Assembly: GCA_030668755.1 (NCBI GenBank)
Contig: DAOVEW010000102.1
Span: 1-5,677, forward strand
Direction of reading: 5' to 3'
DNA from: Bacillota bacterium
GTDB lineage: Bacteria > Armatimonadota > Hebobacteria > Hebobacterales > Hebobacteraceae
Length of the DNA stretch: 5,677 nucleotides
Both the position numbers and the translations under genes were made by a program. The number at the start of each line of letters is the position of its first letter. Position 1 is the stretch's first letter. Below are positions 1 through 4,957 of the stretch, piece after piece. A model generated the notes under the pieces. It ran no database searches and was not told the DNA's origin. It was given only the letters and a program-made list of their open reading frames with translations.

Positions 1-104
1 GCGACTCACCCGCAGAGCTGGATTTGCCGCGGCGCCTCAGCCTGTCCGACCGCGAGGCGGATGTTCTCACCGTGCTCTTTCCAAAGGCGCGGCCGAGGTT
101 CTGA
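1..104 (+). CDS. C-terminal end of an unidentified protein (partial, 5' end outside window)
   Basis: Reading from base 3, 33 codons run without interruption to a TGA at 102-104. The peptide contains LSLSDREADVLTVLFPKARP and ends in Arg-Phe. It has a balanced, protein-like composition: charged and amphipathic, with none of the Arg/Ser/Cys excess seen in shadow frames of this GC-rich DNA. The LFP-x-x-x-P tail loosely recalls the C-terminal tails of some GNAT acetyltransferases that carry an SCP2-like domain. That resemblance is a guess from a very short stretch, and no function is assigned. The gene would run in the same direction as the integrase relic and the TIGR00300 gene, but almost 500 non-coding bases separate them, so a shared operon is unlikely. 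Confidence 0.4.
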   Translation, partial: DSPAELDLPRRLSLSDREADVLTVLFPKARPRF

Positions 105-173
105 AGAGACTTCAGGACATCGAACCAGAGATGCCAATGGCACATCACATCTTGGAGCACATCTCGCAGGTCC

Positions 174-190
174 CGGGGGGTGTACCCCCG
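174..190. terminator. GC-rich hairpin, possible transcription terminator
   Basis: CGGGGG at 174-179 and CCCCCG at 185-190 form a perfect 6-bp all-GC stem around a 5-base loop (GTGTA). It lies 70 bases after the stop of the partial gene at 1-104, a plausible place for a terminator. No T-tract follows on either strand, so it is not a classical intrinsic terminator. Confidence 0.25.
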
Positions 191-326
191 ATCAATACTA
201 TCCGGCGTTCTGACGCCGACTGCTTCCCCAGACTGTCTTTGATATCCTGGGCGTCATGCCGTAGTGTACCGAAACTAATCCGTGACCGCAACAAACCCAG
301 GAATCGGCTGAGTTTCTGACCTGTCC

Positions 327-339
327 TCTCTAGAAACCC
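327..339 (+). repeat. 13-bp direct repeat, copy 1 (TCTCTAGAAACCC)
   Basis: An identical 13-mer occurs at 3079-3091, just after the receiver gene. Both copies lie in non-coding DNA. Flanking similarity beyond the 13 bases is weak. A single 13-bp match is close to what chance allows in a window this size, so it is listed as an observation rather than a defined element. Confidence 0.35.
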
Positions 340-593
340 AGTCCCGGCGTTGTGACGCTTGGGCCGGATGCCCTTGTTATACGGCGATGGAACCGGCCTG
401 GCGGTCCTGCGACAAGATGCGGGTGTCCCGGAACACCTGACAGCGACTAAGCACCACCGGCCGGATTTAGTCCGACGTTGCCCTGTGTTGCCCGCGTCTA
501 GGGCAGAAGATCGTCTTGACTTCCTTCGGCAACAGAGCGTGAATGTCAGCCTGACTGAGGCAACCTGGTCAGTTGTACGGAGGTGAACTCACG

Positions 594-854
594 ATGGCAA
601 TGGCTCAACGTAGGTTGGCAAAGGCGACTCCCCCTGGCTCGCGAAGGCCGGCAATGGAGCTCCGTCGCGAGGCCTCGGAGGATCTGAGCTGGGAGGCGGC
701 AATTGAGCTGTTCATCGCGGGCTGGCGTGACGACCATCCCGGGATCAGGCCAGGGACACTGGAGCACTACCGAGAGCAGGTGGTCAACCGCATTGCGGCC
801 TTCGCGAAAGAACGAGGCAGAGCCGCCGCCTGCGGCCAGCCCACCGGGCACTGA
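594..854 (+). pseudogene. Truncated tyrosine recombinase/phage integrase (N-terminal core-binding part only)
   Basis: The frame opens at ATG 594, which has a good ribosome binding site (GGAGG at 579-583). It encodes 86 residues before TGA at 852-854. Residues about 31-77 contain LSWEAAIELFIAGW, then GIRPGTLEHYREQVVNRIAA and FAKERG. This is the helical SAM-like, Arm/core-binding segment at the N terminus of XerC/XerD-type and phage integrases, where a 'T-x-x-x-Y' helix precedes a basic linker. The protein then changes to low-quality sequence (GRAAACGQPTGH) and stops. Intact relatives are about 300 residues and carry a catalytic domain with the R-H-R-Y residues. I see no such domain in any frame before the next gene. 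A frameshift near 840-850 may have joined it to an alternative frame (LTTSARTISDIDAS), but that frame also stops at once. I read it as a relic of an integrated element. A short stand-alone DNA-binding protein is possible but less likely. Confidence 0.55.
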
Positions 855-925
855 CAACGAGCGCCCGCACGATCAGCGATATCGATGCCTCGTAGATCTG
901 CACTATGCTGACTCCCAAAGAGAAT

Positions 926-945
926 GCGGCGCCCAAAGGCGCCGC
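926..945. repeat. Perfect 8-bp inverted repeat with 4-base loop
   Basis: GCGGCGCC at 926-933 and GGCGCCGC at 938-945 are exact reverse complements around the loop CAAA. The resulting GC-only stem-loop would be very stable in RNA. It lies between the integrase relic and the TIGR00300 gene, without a following T-tract. It could be a transcription barrier or the remains of a site recognised by the mobile element; its function is unknown. Confidence 0.45.
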
Positions 946-1131
946 CCATCGGTTGCAGATGATACTCGAAGGAGTCAGCACGAGCAAGCCAGAAGCCCGT
1001 TCACGGCGGTCCTATGGGCGCTCGACACCTTCAGCAGGGCCGAGAGGCCGTTCATGCCGCCCAGGATATCAGCGGGGCGGCAGCGAAGCGAAGACCCTCA
1101 GAAGCCCCAGATAGTGTTTTTCGGGGGGACA

Positions 1132-1138
1132 GGGAGGG
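1132..1138 (+). promoter_or_regulatory. Ribosome binding site deciding the start of the TIGR00300-family gene
   Basis: GGGAGGG ends 6 bases before ATG 1145 and directly touches the alternative TTG at 1139, so it supports initiation at 1145. Confidence 0.6.
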
Positions 1139-1144
1139 TTGAAG

Positions 1145-2260
1145 ATGGGTTCGACGTTCCATCTGCCGGAGTACTGCCCCCCGGACTTCGGGGCTCGGCC
1201 GCTACGAGATGCTCTGCTAGCCCGATGCGAGCCGGCACCGGAGGATGGGGTCCTACCAGACAACTTCCATGCGACGAGCAACCTGCCGGAATACGTACAG
1301 GTGGAGAAGGGTAAATGGGTGCTTTGTCCGGAGAGTCGCATGGATGCCGCCATTCTGGTCGATGGGCAAGCCCTTCGAGTGGTGGAGCCACGGGATGTCC
1401 GGAAGGGCGATCGCGTTGTCGTTGGGCGATCAGAGGACGGCGAGGATGGGGTCTTCGTCCATGTGAACGGGTTCGGCGCTAACGCAAGACCGTGCGGCAA
1501 GTTCCAGTTCAACGTGAGGCGGACTCGCGAGTCTCCTTTCTCGCATGACTACGATTCGCTGTATGAGCTCCTGCGTTATGAGCGAGAGAACCGCGGGTGG
1601 ATCGTGTGGGTGCTGGGGCCGGCAATCTCCTTCGACAAGGACTCTCGCGATGCTATGGTTGCCCTTATCAACCATGGCTACTGCCATGCAATTCTGGCAG
1701 GCAATGCTCTGGCGACGCATGACTTGGAGGCCGCCCTCTATGGGACAGCTCTCGGCCAGGATATCTACCATCAACGTCGCCACCCGCTCGGCCACTACCA
1801 CCATCTGGACGTACTCAACCGTGCGCGACGGTGCACTTCGACGGACAGCTTCGTCAGATCAGCTGGCGTGTCGGAAGGCGTCGTTGCGGCCTGCGTCGCA
1901 AAGGGGATCCCCCTCGTGCTTGCCGGCTCAATCCGCGATGATGGTCCGCTCCCGGGGGTTATTGCAGACGTCTACCAGAGTCAGCGCGAGATGCGAGTCC
2001 ATGCTCGCCGCGCGACGACGGTGGTCGCAGTTGCTACCCAGCTCCACGCCATCGCATTTGGCAACATGCTGCCATCCTACCAGGTTTCCCCAGCAGGTGT
2101 CAGGCCGGTCTATTTCTACATTGTCGATGTCTCGGAGTTTGCCGTTGACAAGCTTACGAACCGCGGCAGCGCGCAAGTCACGAGCATTACGACAAATGCA
2201 CAGGACTTCACGGTTAACTTGCGTCGCGCGCTTATACCCAGCAATGACCTGCCCCCCTGA
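1145..2260 (+). CDS. TIGR00300-family (LOR/SDH conserved domain) protein, probable ornithine cyclodeaminase
   Basis: This gene encodes 371 residues. Family hallmarks seen are APEDGVLPDNFHATSNLPEY at 31-50, a 'DVRKGD' turn at 84-89, WVLGPA at 155-160, LAGNALATHDLEAALYG at 184-200, GHYHHLDVLNRAR at 216-228, LVLAGSIRDDGPLP at 257-270, QLHAIAFGNMLPS at 299-311 and NRGSAQ at 339-344. They match the 'LOR/SDH bifunctional enzyme conserved domain' family. Its studied members are archaeal ornithine cyclodeaminases and the C-terminal half of cyanobacterial ArgZ/AgrE. These are NAD-dependent cytosolic enzymes that convert L-ornithine to L-proline and ammonia. The ornithine assignment here is by family only. 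Longer relatives (about 400 residues) start with an extra segment of some 60-80 residues, which this protein lacks. An in-frame TAG at 1112-1114 rules out an upstream extension. ATG 1145 is preferred over TTG 1139 because GGGAGGG at 1132-1138 sits 6 bases before the ATG but abuts the TTG. The gene stands alone on its strand, with no arginine or proline pathway neighbour. Confidence 0.85.
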   Translation: MGSTFHLPEYCPPDFGARPLRDALLARCEPAPEDGVLPDNFHATSNLPEYVQVEKGKWVLCPESRMDAAILVDGQALRVVEPRDVRKGDRVVVGRSEDGEDGVFVHVNGFGANARPCGKFQFNVRRTRESPFSHDYDSLYELLRYERENRGWIVWVLGPAISFDKDSRDAMVALINHGYCHAILAGNALATHDLEAALYGTALGQDIYHQRRHPLGHYHHLDVLNRARRCTSTDSFVRSAGVSEGVVAACVAKGIPLVLAGSIRDDGPLPGVIADVYQSQREMRVHARRATTVVAVATQLHAIAFGNMLPSYQVSPAGVRPVYFYIVDVSEFAVDKLTNRGSAQVTSITTNAQDFTVNLRRALIPSNDLPP

Positions 2261-2652
2261 ACGTTACCCGTGGTGTCCAGAAACTCATCTGTGCCCCGAA
2301 GTGCCCTCAAAGCGGTCTCACGGGGCCTCGACACCTACAATAGGTACGGACCGACCCAGAAATCCATTCCCCAGTCAGGTTGGCTAGTCACCGGCTGGTT
2401 GTACTTCTCCTTGTGCTCCCCAATAACCCTATCCGGCGTGTTGGGTGCCGATAGTAGCACTTCTCTTTGGGGCTGTGGAAGGTATATCGGGCATCGGCGA
2501 ATGGGCGGCCCCCGATGGAGTTGCCTGCTGGGATCGCAACGTAAGCCAGGTAGGGTGTGGCCGTGGCCTGCACCATCGGATTCGGCCCCAGGTGCGGAAT
2601 AAACCGCTTGGAGGGGGGGGCGTGGGGTTCTCCGCATCGGGCCTCTCGCTGC

Positions 2653-2665
2653 GGTAGCATCGATT
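2653..2665 (+). repeat. 13-bp direct repeat flanking the receiver gene, copy 1 (GGTAGCATCGATT)
   Basis: The identical 13-mer occurs at 3149-3161. Each copy is followed by GGGGGACA, at 2676-2683 here and at 3182-3189 in the other copy. The spacing differs by 10 bases. In this copy the G-run is also the ribosome binding site of the receiver gene. Confidence 0.5.
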
Positions 2666-2675
2666 CAGCTTTGTT

Positions 2676-2681
2676 GGGGGA
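2676..2681 (+). promoter_or_regulatory. Ribosome binding site of the receiver gene
   Basis: GGGGGA ends 5 bases before ATG 2687. It supports that start and also belongs to the repeated leader block. Confidence 0.5.
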
Positions 2682-2686
2682 CATCC

Positions 2687-3067
2687 ATGGGCAACCGAGT
2701 GCTTGTAGTAGATGACGAGCCTGAAGTAGTCAGTGTAATCAGGGAGGCGCTGACGAGCGAGGGATTCTCCGTCTTGTCGGCCCGAGACGGTGCTGAGTGT
2801 CTGCGCAAGGTGGAGTCGGGGCAGCCCGACCTGGTGATACTGGATGTAAACATGCCGGGCATGAACGGGTTCAAGACCCTGCACGCGCTGCGCGAGAACG
2901 AGGACACGAGGAATCTCCCGGTCGTCATGCTGACGGTTCGCCACGAGCGCGGAGACGAGCTAGCCGGGTTGCTGGCGGGCGCGGACCTCTACCTCAAGAA
3001 GCCCTGCAATATGGAACGCCTGGTAGCCGGGGTGAAGCGCCTGTTGGAAGTGCCTGTGAAGCTGTAG
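2687..3067 (+). CDS. Stand-alone CheY-like response regulator receiver protein
   Basis: This gene encodes 126 residues, the length of a single REC domain with no output domain. All conserved receiver positions are visible: the acidic pair D9-D10 (VLVVDDEPE), the phospho-acceptor D53 in LVILDVNMPGMNGF, the switch threonine T83 in VVMLTVR, and K105-P106 in LYLKKP. The final helix runs to about residue 120. It should therefore be phosphorylated by a histidine kinase and act in the cytoplasm through protein-protein contact, as CheY, Spo0F or DivK do. No kinase, phosphatase or chemotaxis gene is in the window, so its partner and output are unknown. ATG 2687 is favoured by the upstream GGGGGA. The residue after T83 is V rather than the common A, which is a minor variation. 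The gene is monocistronic as seen here and is enclosed by a 13-bp direct repeat. Confidence 0.9.
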   Translation: MGNRVLVVDDEPEVVSVIREALTSEGFSVLSARDGAECLRKVESGQPDLVILDVNMPGMNGFKTLHALRENEDTRNLPVVMLTVRHERGDELAGLLAGADLYLKKPCNMERLVAGVKRLLEVPVKL

Positions 3068-3078
3068 ACGGGGTGTGT

Positions 3079-3091
3079 TCTCTAGAAACCC
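3079..3091 (+). repeat. 13-bp direct repeat, copy 2 (TCTCTAGAAACCC)
   Basis: Exact match to 327-339. It lies 12 bases after the receiver stop codon, in non-coding DNA, and 58 bases before the second copy of the other 13-bp repeat. Confidence 0.35.
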
Positions 3092-3148
3092 TATGCGGGC
3101 ACCCGGACGTGTCGCGCGAGTCCATGATAGCACACGCCAAAGGTGTCG

Positions 3149-3161
3149 GGTAGCATCGATT
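3149..3161 (+). repeat. 13-bp direct repeat flanking the receiver gene, copy 2 (GGTAGCATCGATT)
   Basis: Exact match to 2653-2665. It is followed at 3182-3189 by GGGGGACA, also shared, but no receiver-like coding sequence follows. Thirty-three bases further on, the insertion sequence begins. Confidence 0.5.
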
Positions 3162-3221
3162 GGGAGCACCGATGCATAAGCGGGGGACAGACCGGCTGTG
3201 TTGGGCCACGCGTGCGGCGCG

Positions 3222-3235
3222 TCCGGACTGACCGA
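3222..3235 (+). repeat. Candidate left terminal inverted repeat of the insertion sequence
   Basis: TCCGGACTGACCGA pairs with the right-end repeat at 4442-4454. Thirteen of 14 bases match, with one single-base gap. It lies 18 bases beyond the transposase stop codon. Confidence 0.5.
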
Positions 3236-3253
3236 TGATGAATTGTCCGTCTG

Positions 3254-4345
3254 CTACGCGGCGACTCGGTAGTACCGGTGATGTAGACCCCCGACGACGG
3301 GCACTGAAACGAGTTCGCCTCCGCCGTCTAGAACCGCCATGGTTGGCGTCTCCCCGCCCAAGCCCTGATGAGACCGAGCCGTGTGGTAGTACTGCTCCAG
3401 GTACTCCCGCAGGAGCCGTTCGAGATGTCCCTGACTCAACACGATCGCATGGTGCAGCAGCTCTCGCCGCAGCATTCCGATCATCCGCTCGATGTAGGGA
3501 TTCTGCCACGGCGAGTCATAGGCGGTGCGCACCTCCTGGATGGCACAGCGCTCCAGGAAGGCCCGCACGCCATACCCGAAGATCCCATCGTTGTCCCGAA
3601 ACACATAGCGTGGCTGTCTGCCGAACGGCGTCGCCTCCCGTAGCTGCTGAATCACCCACTCCATGGTTGGATGTGGGGTGATGGCGAGGTGCAGCACCTC
3701 TCTGCGGGCATGATCGAAGACCAGGAAGACATACAGGACCTGGAAGTCTATGGTGTTGACGGTGAAGAAGTCGATCGCCCAGGAGCAGTCGAGATGGTTC
3801 CTCAGGAATGTCAGCCAGGTGGTTGTCGCCGGGCGCGGCTTCCTGGGATTCACCATGTACTTGCGGACCGTGTCCTCTCCGGGGGCCTCGTAGCCCATGA
3901 GCAGAAGCACCTCCCGGATTCGCGCCGCGCCCCACAGCGGATTCTCCTTGCTCAGACGCCGGATCAGCTGCTGGATCTCAAGGGCCACCGGCTTCCGGCC
4001 CGCCTTCGACCTCCATCTCCACCACGCTCGGAAGGCCCGGGTGTGCCAGCGCTTCACCGTCTCGGGCTTCATGAGGTGCGCGAGGTCTTCCCAACCCTCC
4101 AGCACCTTGGAGAGCGCGACCCAGAGGAGGCGAAAGGCGGGGCTGAACTGGCGGCGTCGCCGCTTGCCTCTACCGGATCGGTTTAGCTCGAAGGCCAATT
4201 GGCTCTCCGCAGCCAGCACACGCGCGGCGAGCACGACCTTCGGCAGCAGCAGCGCCCATGCGAGTGTGAGCGCGTAGCAGGCCGTTTCCCAGAGAGCACC
4301 AAGGATACATCCGGCACTGAAGAAGAAGGTTGAAAGGGTATTCAT
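3254..4345 (-). CDS. Integrase-core (DDE) transposase of the insertion sequence
   Basis: This gene encodes 363 residues and appears complete. Residues 1-50 are hydrophobic, which is usual for this transposase group. A helix-turn-helix region follows at about 67-110 (FRLLWVALSKVLEGW, ETVKRWHTRAFRAWW). A second lies at 131-164 (ENPLWGAARIREVLLLMGY). The rve catalytic core spans about 187-300: D192 in WAIDFF, D251 in FRDNDGIFG, and E286 in NPYIERMIG, leaving 34 residues between the second D and the E as expected for DD(34-35)E enzymes. The C terminus VVGGLHHRYYRVAA is the usual tail of this group, so the protein is not truncated. It would cut and join the element's ends. No second overlapping frame of the IS3 OrfA/OrfB type is present, so it is a single-ORF enzyme. 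ATG 4345 has only a weak ribosome binding site. I cannot settle the ISfinder family name without a search. Confidence 0.9.
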   Translation of the reverse strand: MNTLSTFFFSAGCILGALWETACYALTLAWALLLPKVVLAARVLAAESQLAFELNRSGRGKRRRRQFSPAFRLLWVALSKVLEGWEDLAHLMKPETVKRWHTRAFRAWWRWRSKAGRKPVALEIQQLIRRLSKENPLWGAARIREVLLLMGYEAPGEDTVRKYMVNPRKPRPATTTWLTFLRNHLDCSWAIDFFTVNTIDFQVLYVFLVFDHARREVLHLAITPHPTMEWVIQQLREATPFGRQPRYVFRDNDGIFGYGVRAFLERCAIQEVRTAYDSPWQNPYIERMIGMLRRELLHHAIVLSQGHLERLLREYLEQYYHTARSHQGLGGETPTMAVLDGGGELVSVPVVGGLHHRYYRVAA

Positions 4346-4441
4346 GAGAGACAGGATAGCACCTACTCAGAGATGAAGGAATCGCCCAGGAGCCCCCGAT
4401 AGGATTATTAGAGAGGACAACGGTCATAATGAAGTAAGCCC

Positions 4442-4454
4442 TCGGTAGTCCGGA
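4442..4454 (+). repeat. Candidate right terminal inverted repeat of the insertion sequence
   Basis: TCGGTAGTCCGGA is the reverse complement of TCCGGACTACCGA and matches the left repeat at 3222-3235 except for one missing G. It lies about 96 bases upstream of the transposase start. Confidence 0.5.
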
Positions 4455-4660
4455 GAATGCCCGTAGTTGCCAGGGGCACACCCAAACCGCGACTCCCCCC
4501 GGCGGCCTGTCGCACATCGCGCCCCGCCCGCCTCCACCAAGCCCTCCCCCACCAGCAGGACCTCCCACCGGTCGCGCCGGAGCGTAGATGCTCTGCCAAG
4601 GAGGCGTCGGTGACGTGGCCCGTAGGGCAGGCTTCTGCTGCTTGCCTGTCCGCAGCACGC
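4455..4660. other. C-rich non-coding stretch between the insertion sequence and the tRNA promoter
   Basis: The plus strand is strikingly C-rich between about 4480 and 4580, with several runs of five or six C. Minus-strand open frames cross it and one reads fairly naturally (RWEVLLVGEGLVEAG). These frames run on into antisense tRNA or into the insertion sequence and have no start signal of their own. A gene fragment cut by the insertion sequence is possible but unproven. Confidence 0.35.
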
Positions 4661-4689
4661 TTGACTCCCTACGGTGCCCGTGCTAGTAT
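4661..4689 (+). promoter_or_regulatory. Sigma70-type promoter of the tRNA-Tyr/tRNA-Thr unit
   Basis: TTGACT (4661-4666) and TAGTAT (4684-4689) are separated by exactly 17 bases. Each box is close to consensus, and a GC-rich discriminator (CGTGCCG) follows, typical of growth-rate-controlled stable-RNA promoters. Transcription would start near 4696-4698, about 36 bases before the tRNA-Tyr. Confidence 0.75.
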
Positions 4690-4733
4690 CGTGCCGGTCG
4701 CGAGGTAGAGCTCGCGGCCCTCGTTGTCTGGGC

Positions 4734-4820
4734 GGACGGGTGCCCGAGCTGGACAAAGGGAGCAGACTGTAAATCTGCCGGCGTACGCCTACGGAGGTTC
4801 GAATCCTCCCCCGTCCACCA
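4734..4820 (+). tRNA. tRNA-Tyr (anticodon GTA)
   Basis: The acceptor stem is GGACGGG (4734-4740) with CCCGTCC (4810-4816), followed by discriminator A and an encoded CCA (4818-4820). The anticodon stem GCAGA/TCTGC encloses the loop CTGTAAA, giving anticodon GTA at 4769-4771. The T arm is GGAGG-TTCGAAT-CCTCC (4793-4809). A long variable arm with a short hairpin (GGCGTACGCC, 4780-4789) makes it a class II tRNA, as expected for bacterial tRNA-Tyr. It delivers tyrosine to UAU and UAC codons. It is the first gene of the unit driven by the promoter at 4661-4689. Confidence 0.95.
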
Positions 4821-4851
4821 GCCTTCGCCAAGGCTTCGGCTGGCAGGAGAG
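4821..4851 (+). other. Spacer between the two tRNAs with a small hairpin
   Basis: This 31-base spacer contains GCCTT-CGCC-AAGGC (4821-4834), a 5-bp stem that could form in the precursor. The short spacing and the absence of another promoter indicate that the two tRNAs are co-transcribed and separated by processing. Confidence 0.5.
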
Positions 4852-4927
4852 GCCCACATAGCTCAGGTGGCAGAGCGTATCCTTGGTAAGGATAAGGTCC
4901 CCGGTTCGAATCCGGGTGTGGGCTCCA
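4852..4927 (+). tRNA. tRNA-Thr (anticodon GGT)
   Basis: The acceptor stem is GCCCACA (4852-4858) with TGTGGGC (4917-4923), then discriminator T and an encoded CCA (4925-4927). The anticodon stem TATCC/GGATA (4878-4894) encloses the loop TTGGTAA, giving anticodon GGT at 4885-4887, which reads ACC and ACU threonine codons. The T arm CCCGG-TTCGAAT-CCGGG is canonical. It lies 31 bases after tRNA-Tyr. In many bacteria a Tyr-Gly-Thr tRNA cluster leads into a tuf gene. Here there is no tRNA-Gly and no tuf, and a toxin gene faces the cluster instead. Confidence 0.95.
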
Positions 4928-4957
4928 CGATGCTTCGCTCCGACTTCGTCAGGTCTC

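Larger units (their letters stand above)
105..593. other. Non-coding or decayed stretch, no recognisable gene
   Basis: The longest open frames here are 131-319 and 359-586 on the plus strand. Both have shadow-like composition, no ribosome binding site, and no recognisable motif. The only clear structures are a GC-rich hairpin at 174-190 and a 13-bp sequence at 327-339 that recurs at 3079-3091. The stretch may hold an unrecognised promoter for the integrase relic. I cannot point to convincing -35/-10 boxes. Confidence 0.5.
855..1144. other. Non-coding spacer, possibly decayed integrase DNA
   Basis: This stretch would hold the rest of the recombinase if it were intact. All three forward frames are broken or have shadow-like composition, and none shows the catalytic motifs. 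The only structure seen is a perfect hairpin at 926-945. The purine-rich stretch just before 1145 is the ribosome binding site of the next gene. No clear promoter for that gene is visible. Confidence 0.45.
2261..2686. other. 426-base stretch without an intact gene
   Basis: It lies between the TIGR00300-family gene and the receiver gene. It holds a possible frameshifted minus-strand coding remnant (2335-2686), a run of eight G at 2613-2620, a weak inverted repeat near 2290-2326 (GCCCCG/CGGGGC), and the repeat pair just before the receiver gene. No convincing promoter for the receiver gene was identified. Plus-strand frames have shadow composition. Confidence 0.45.
2335..2686 (-). pseudogene. 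Possible frameshifted coding remnant of unknown function
   Basis: Read on the minus strand, two frames join into one protein-like sequence. The first gives FIPHLGPNPMVQATATPYLA and then GRPFADARYTFHSPKEKCYY. A shift near 2430-2445 moves to the frame reading PDRVIGEHKEKYNQ and then QPDWGMDFWVGPYLL, which ends at a TAG at 2335-2337. Each half loses its natural look on the far side of the shift, as expected for a single-indel pseudogene (or a sequencing error). The upstream part crosses a run of eight C (2613-2620 on the plus strand), another place where frames slip. The sense is opposite to both neighbours. I do not recognise a family, and the reading rests only on composition. Confidence 0.25.
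3222..4454 (-). mobile_element. Insertion sequence with DDE (rve-type) transposase, IS3/IS481-like
   Basis: The proposed ends are an imperfect terminal inverted repeat: TCCGGACTGACCGA at 3222-3235, and TCGGTAGTCCGGA at 4442-4454, whose reverse complement TCCGGACTACCGA differs by one missing G. This gives an element of about 1.23 kb with one full-length minus-strand transposase, which leaves 18 bases between the left repeat and the stop codon and about 96 bases between the start codon and the right repeat. That layout is normal for single-ORF elements of this kind. No matching target-site duplication is visible next to the repeats (GGCGCG on the left, GAATGC on the right). The exact ends may therefore differ, or the insertion is old or rearranged. 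Confidence 0.6.

Noticed and set aside
703..1314. Plus-strand open frame of 203 residues overlapping the integrase relic and the next gene's start
   Set aside because: Arg/Pro/Ser-rich composition, no ribosome binding site, and it overlaps two better-supported frames. I found no integrase catalytic motif in it.
1545..2387. Long plus-strand open frame of 280 residues inside the TIGR00300-family gene
   Set aside because: Ser/Thr/Arg-rich shadow-frame composition with no motif. The other frame carries clear family motifs across the same bases.
2440..2500. Promoter for the receiver gene around GGTATATCG
   Set aside because: The TATATC box has no acceptable -35 box at 16-18 bases upstream, and it lies about 200 bases from the gene.
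3076..3221. Intrinsic terminator after the receiver gene
   Set aside because: Short complementary arms (CGGG/CCCG, GGAC/GTCC) exist, but loops are too small or stems too short, and no T-tract follows.
3671..4186. Plus-strand open frame of 171 residues opposite the transposase
   Set aside because: It is the antisense shadow of the transposase, whose DDE residues and complete termini are clear.
4424..4831. Minus-strand open frame of 135 residues starting in the tRNA-Tyr
   Set aside because: Its first part (GGRGRIRTSVGVRRQIYS) is antisense tRNA-Tyr, a well-known false protein call. It has no start signal of its own.
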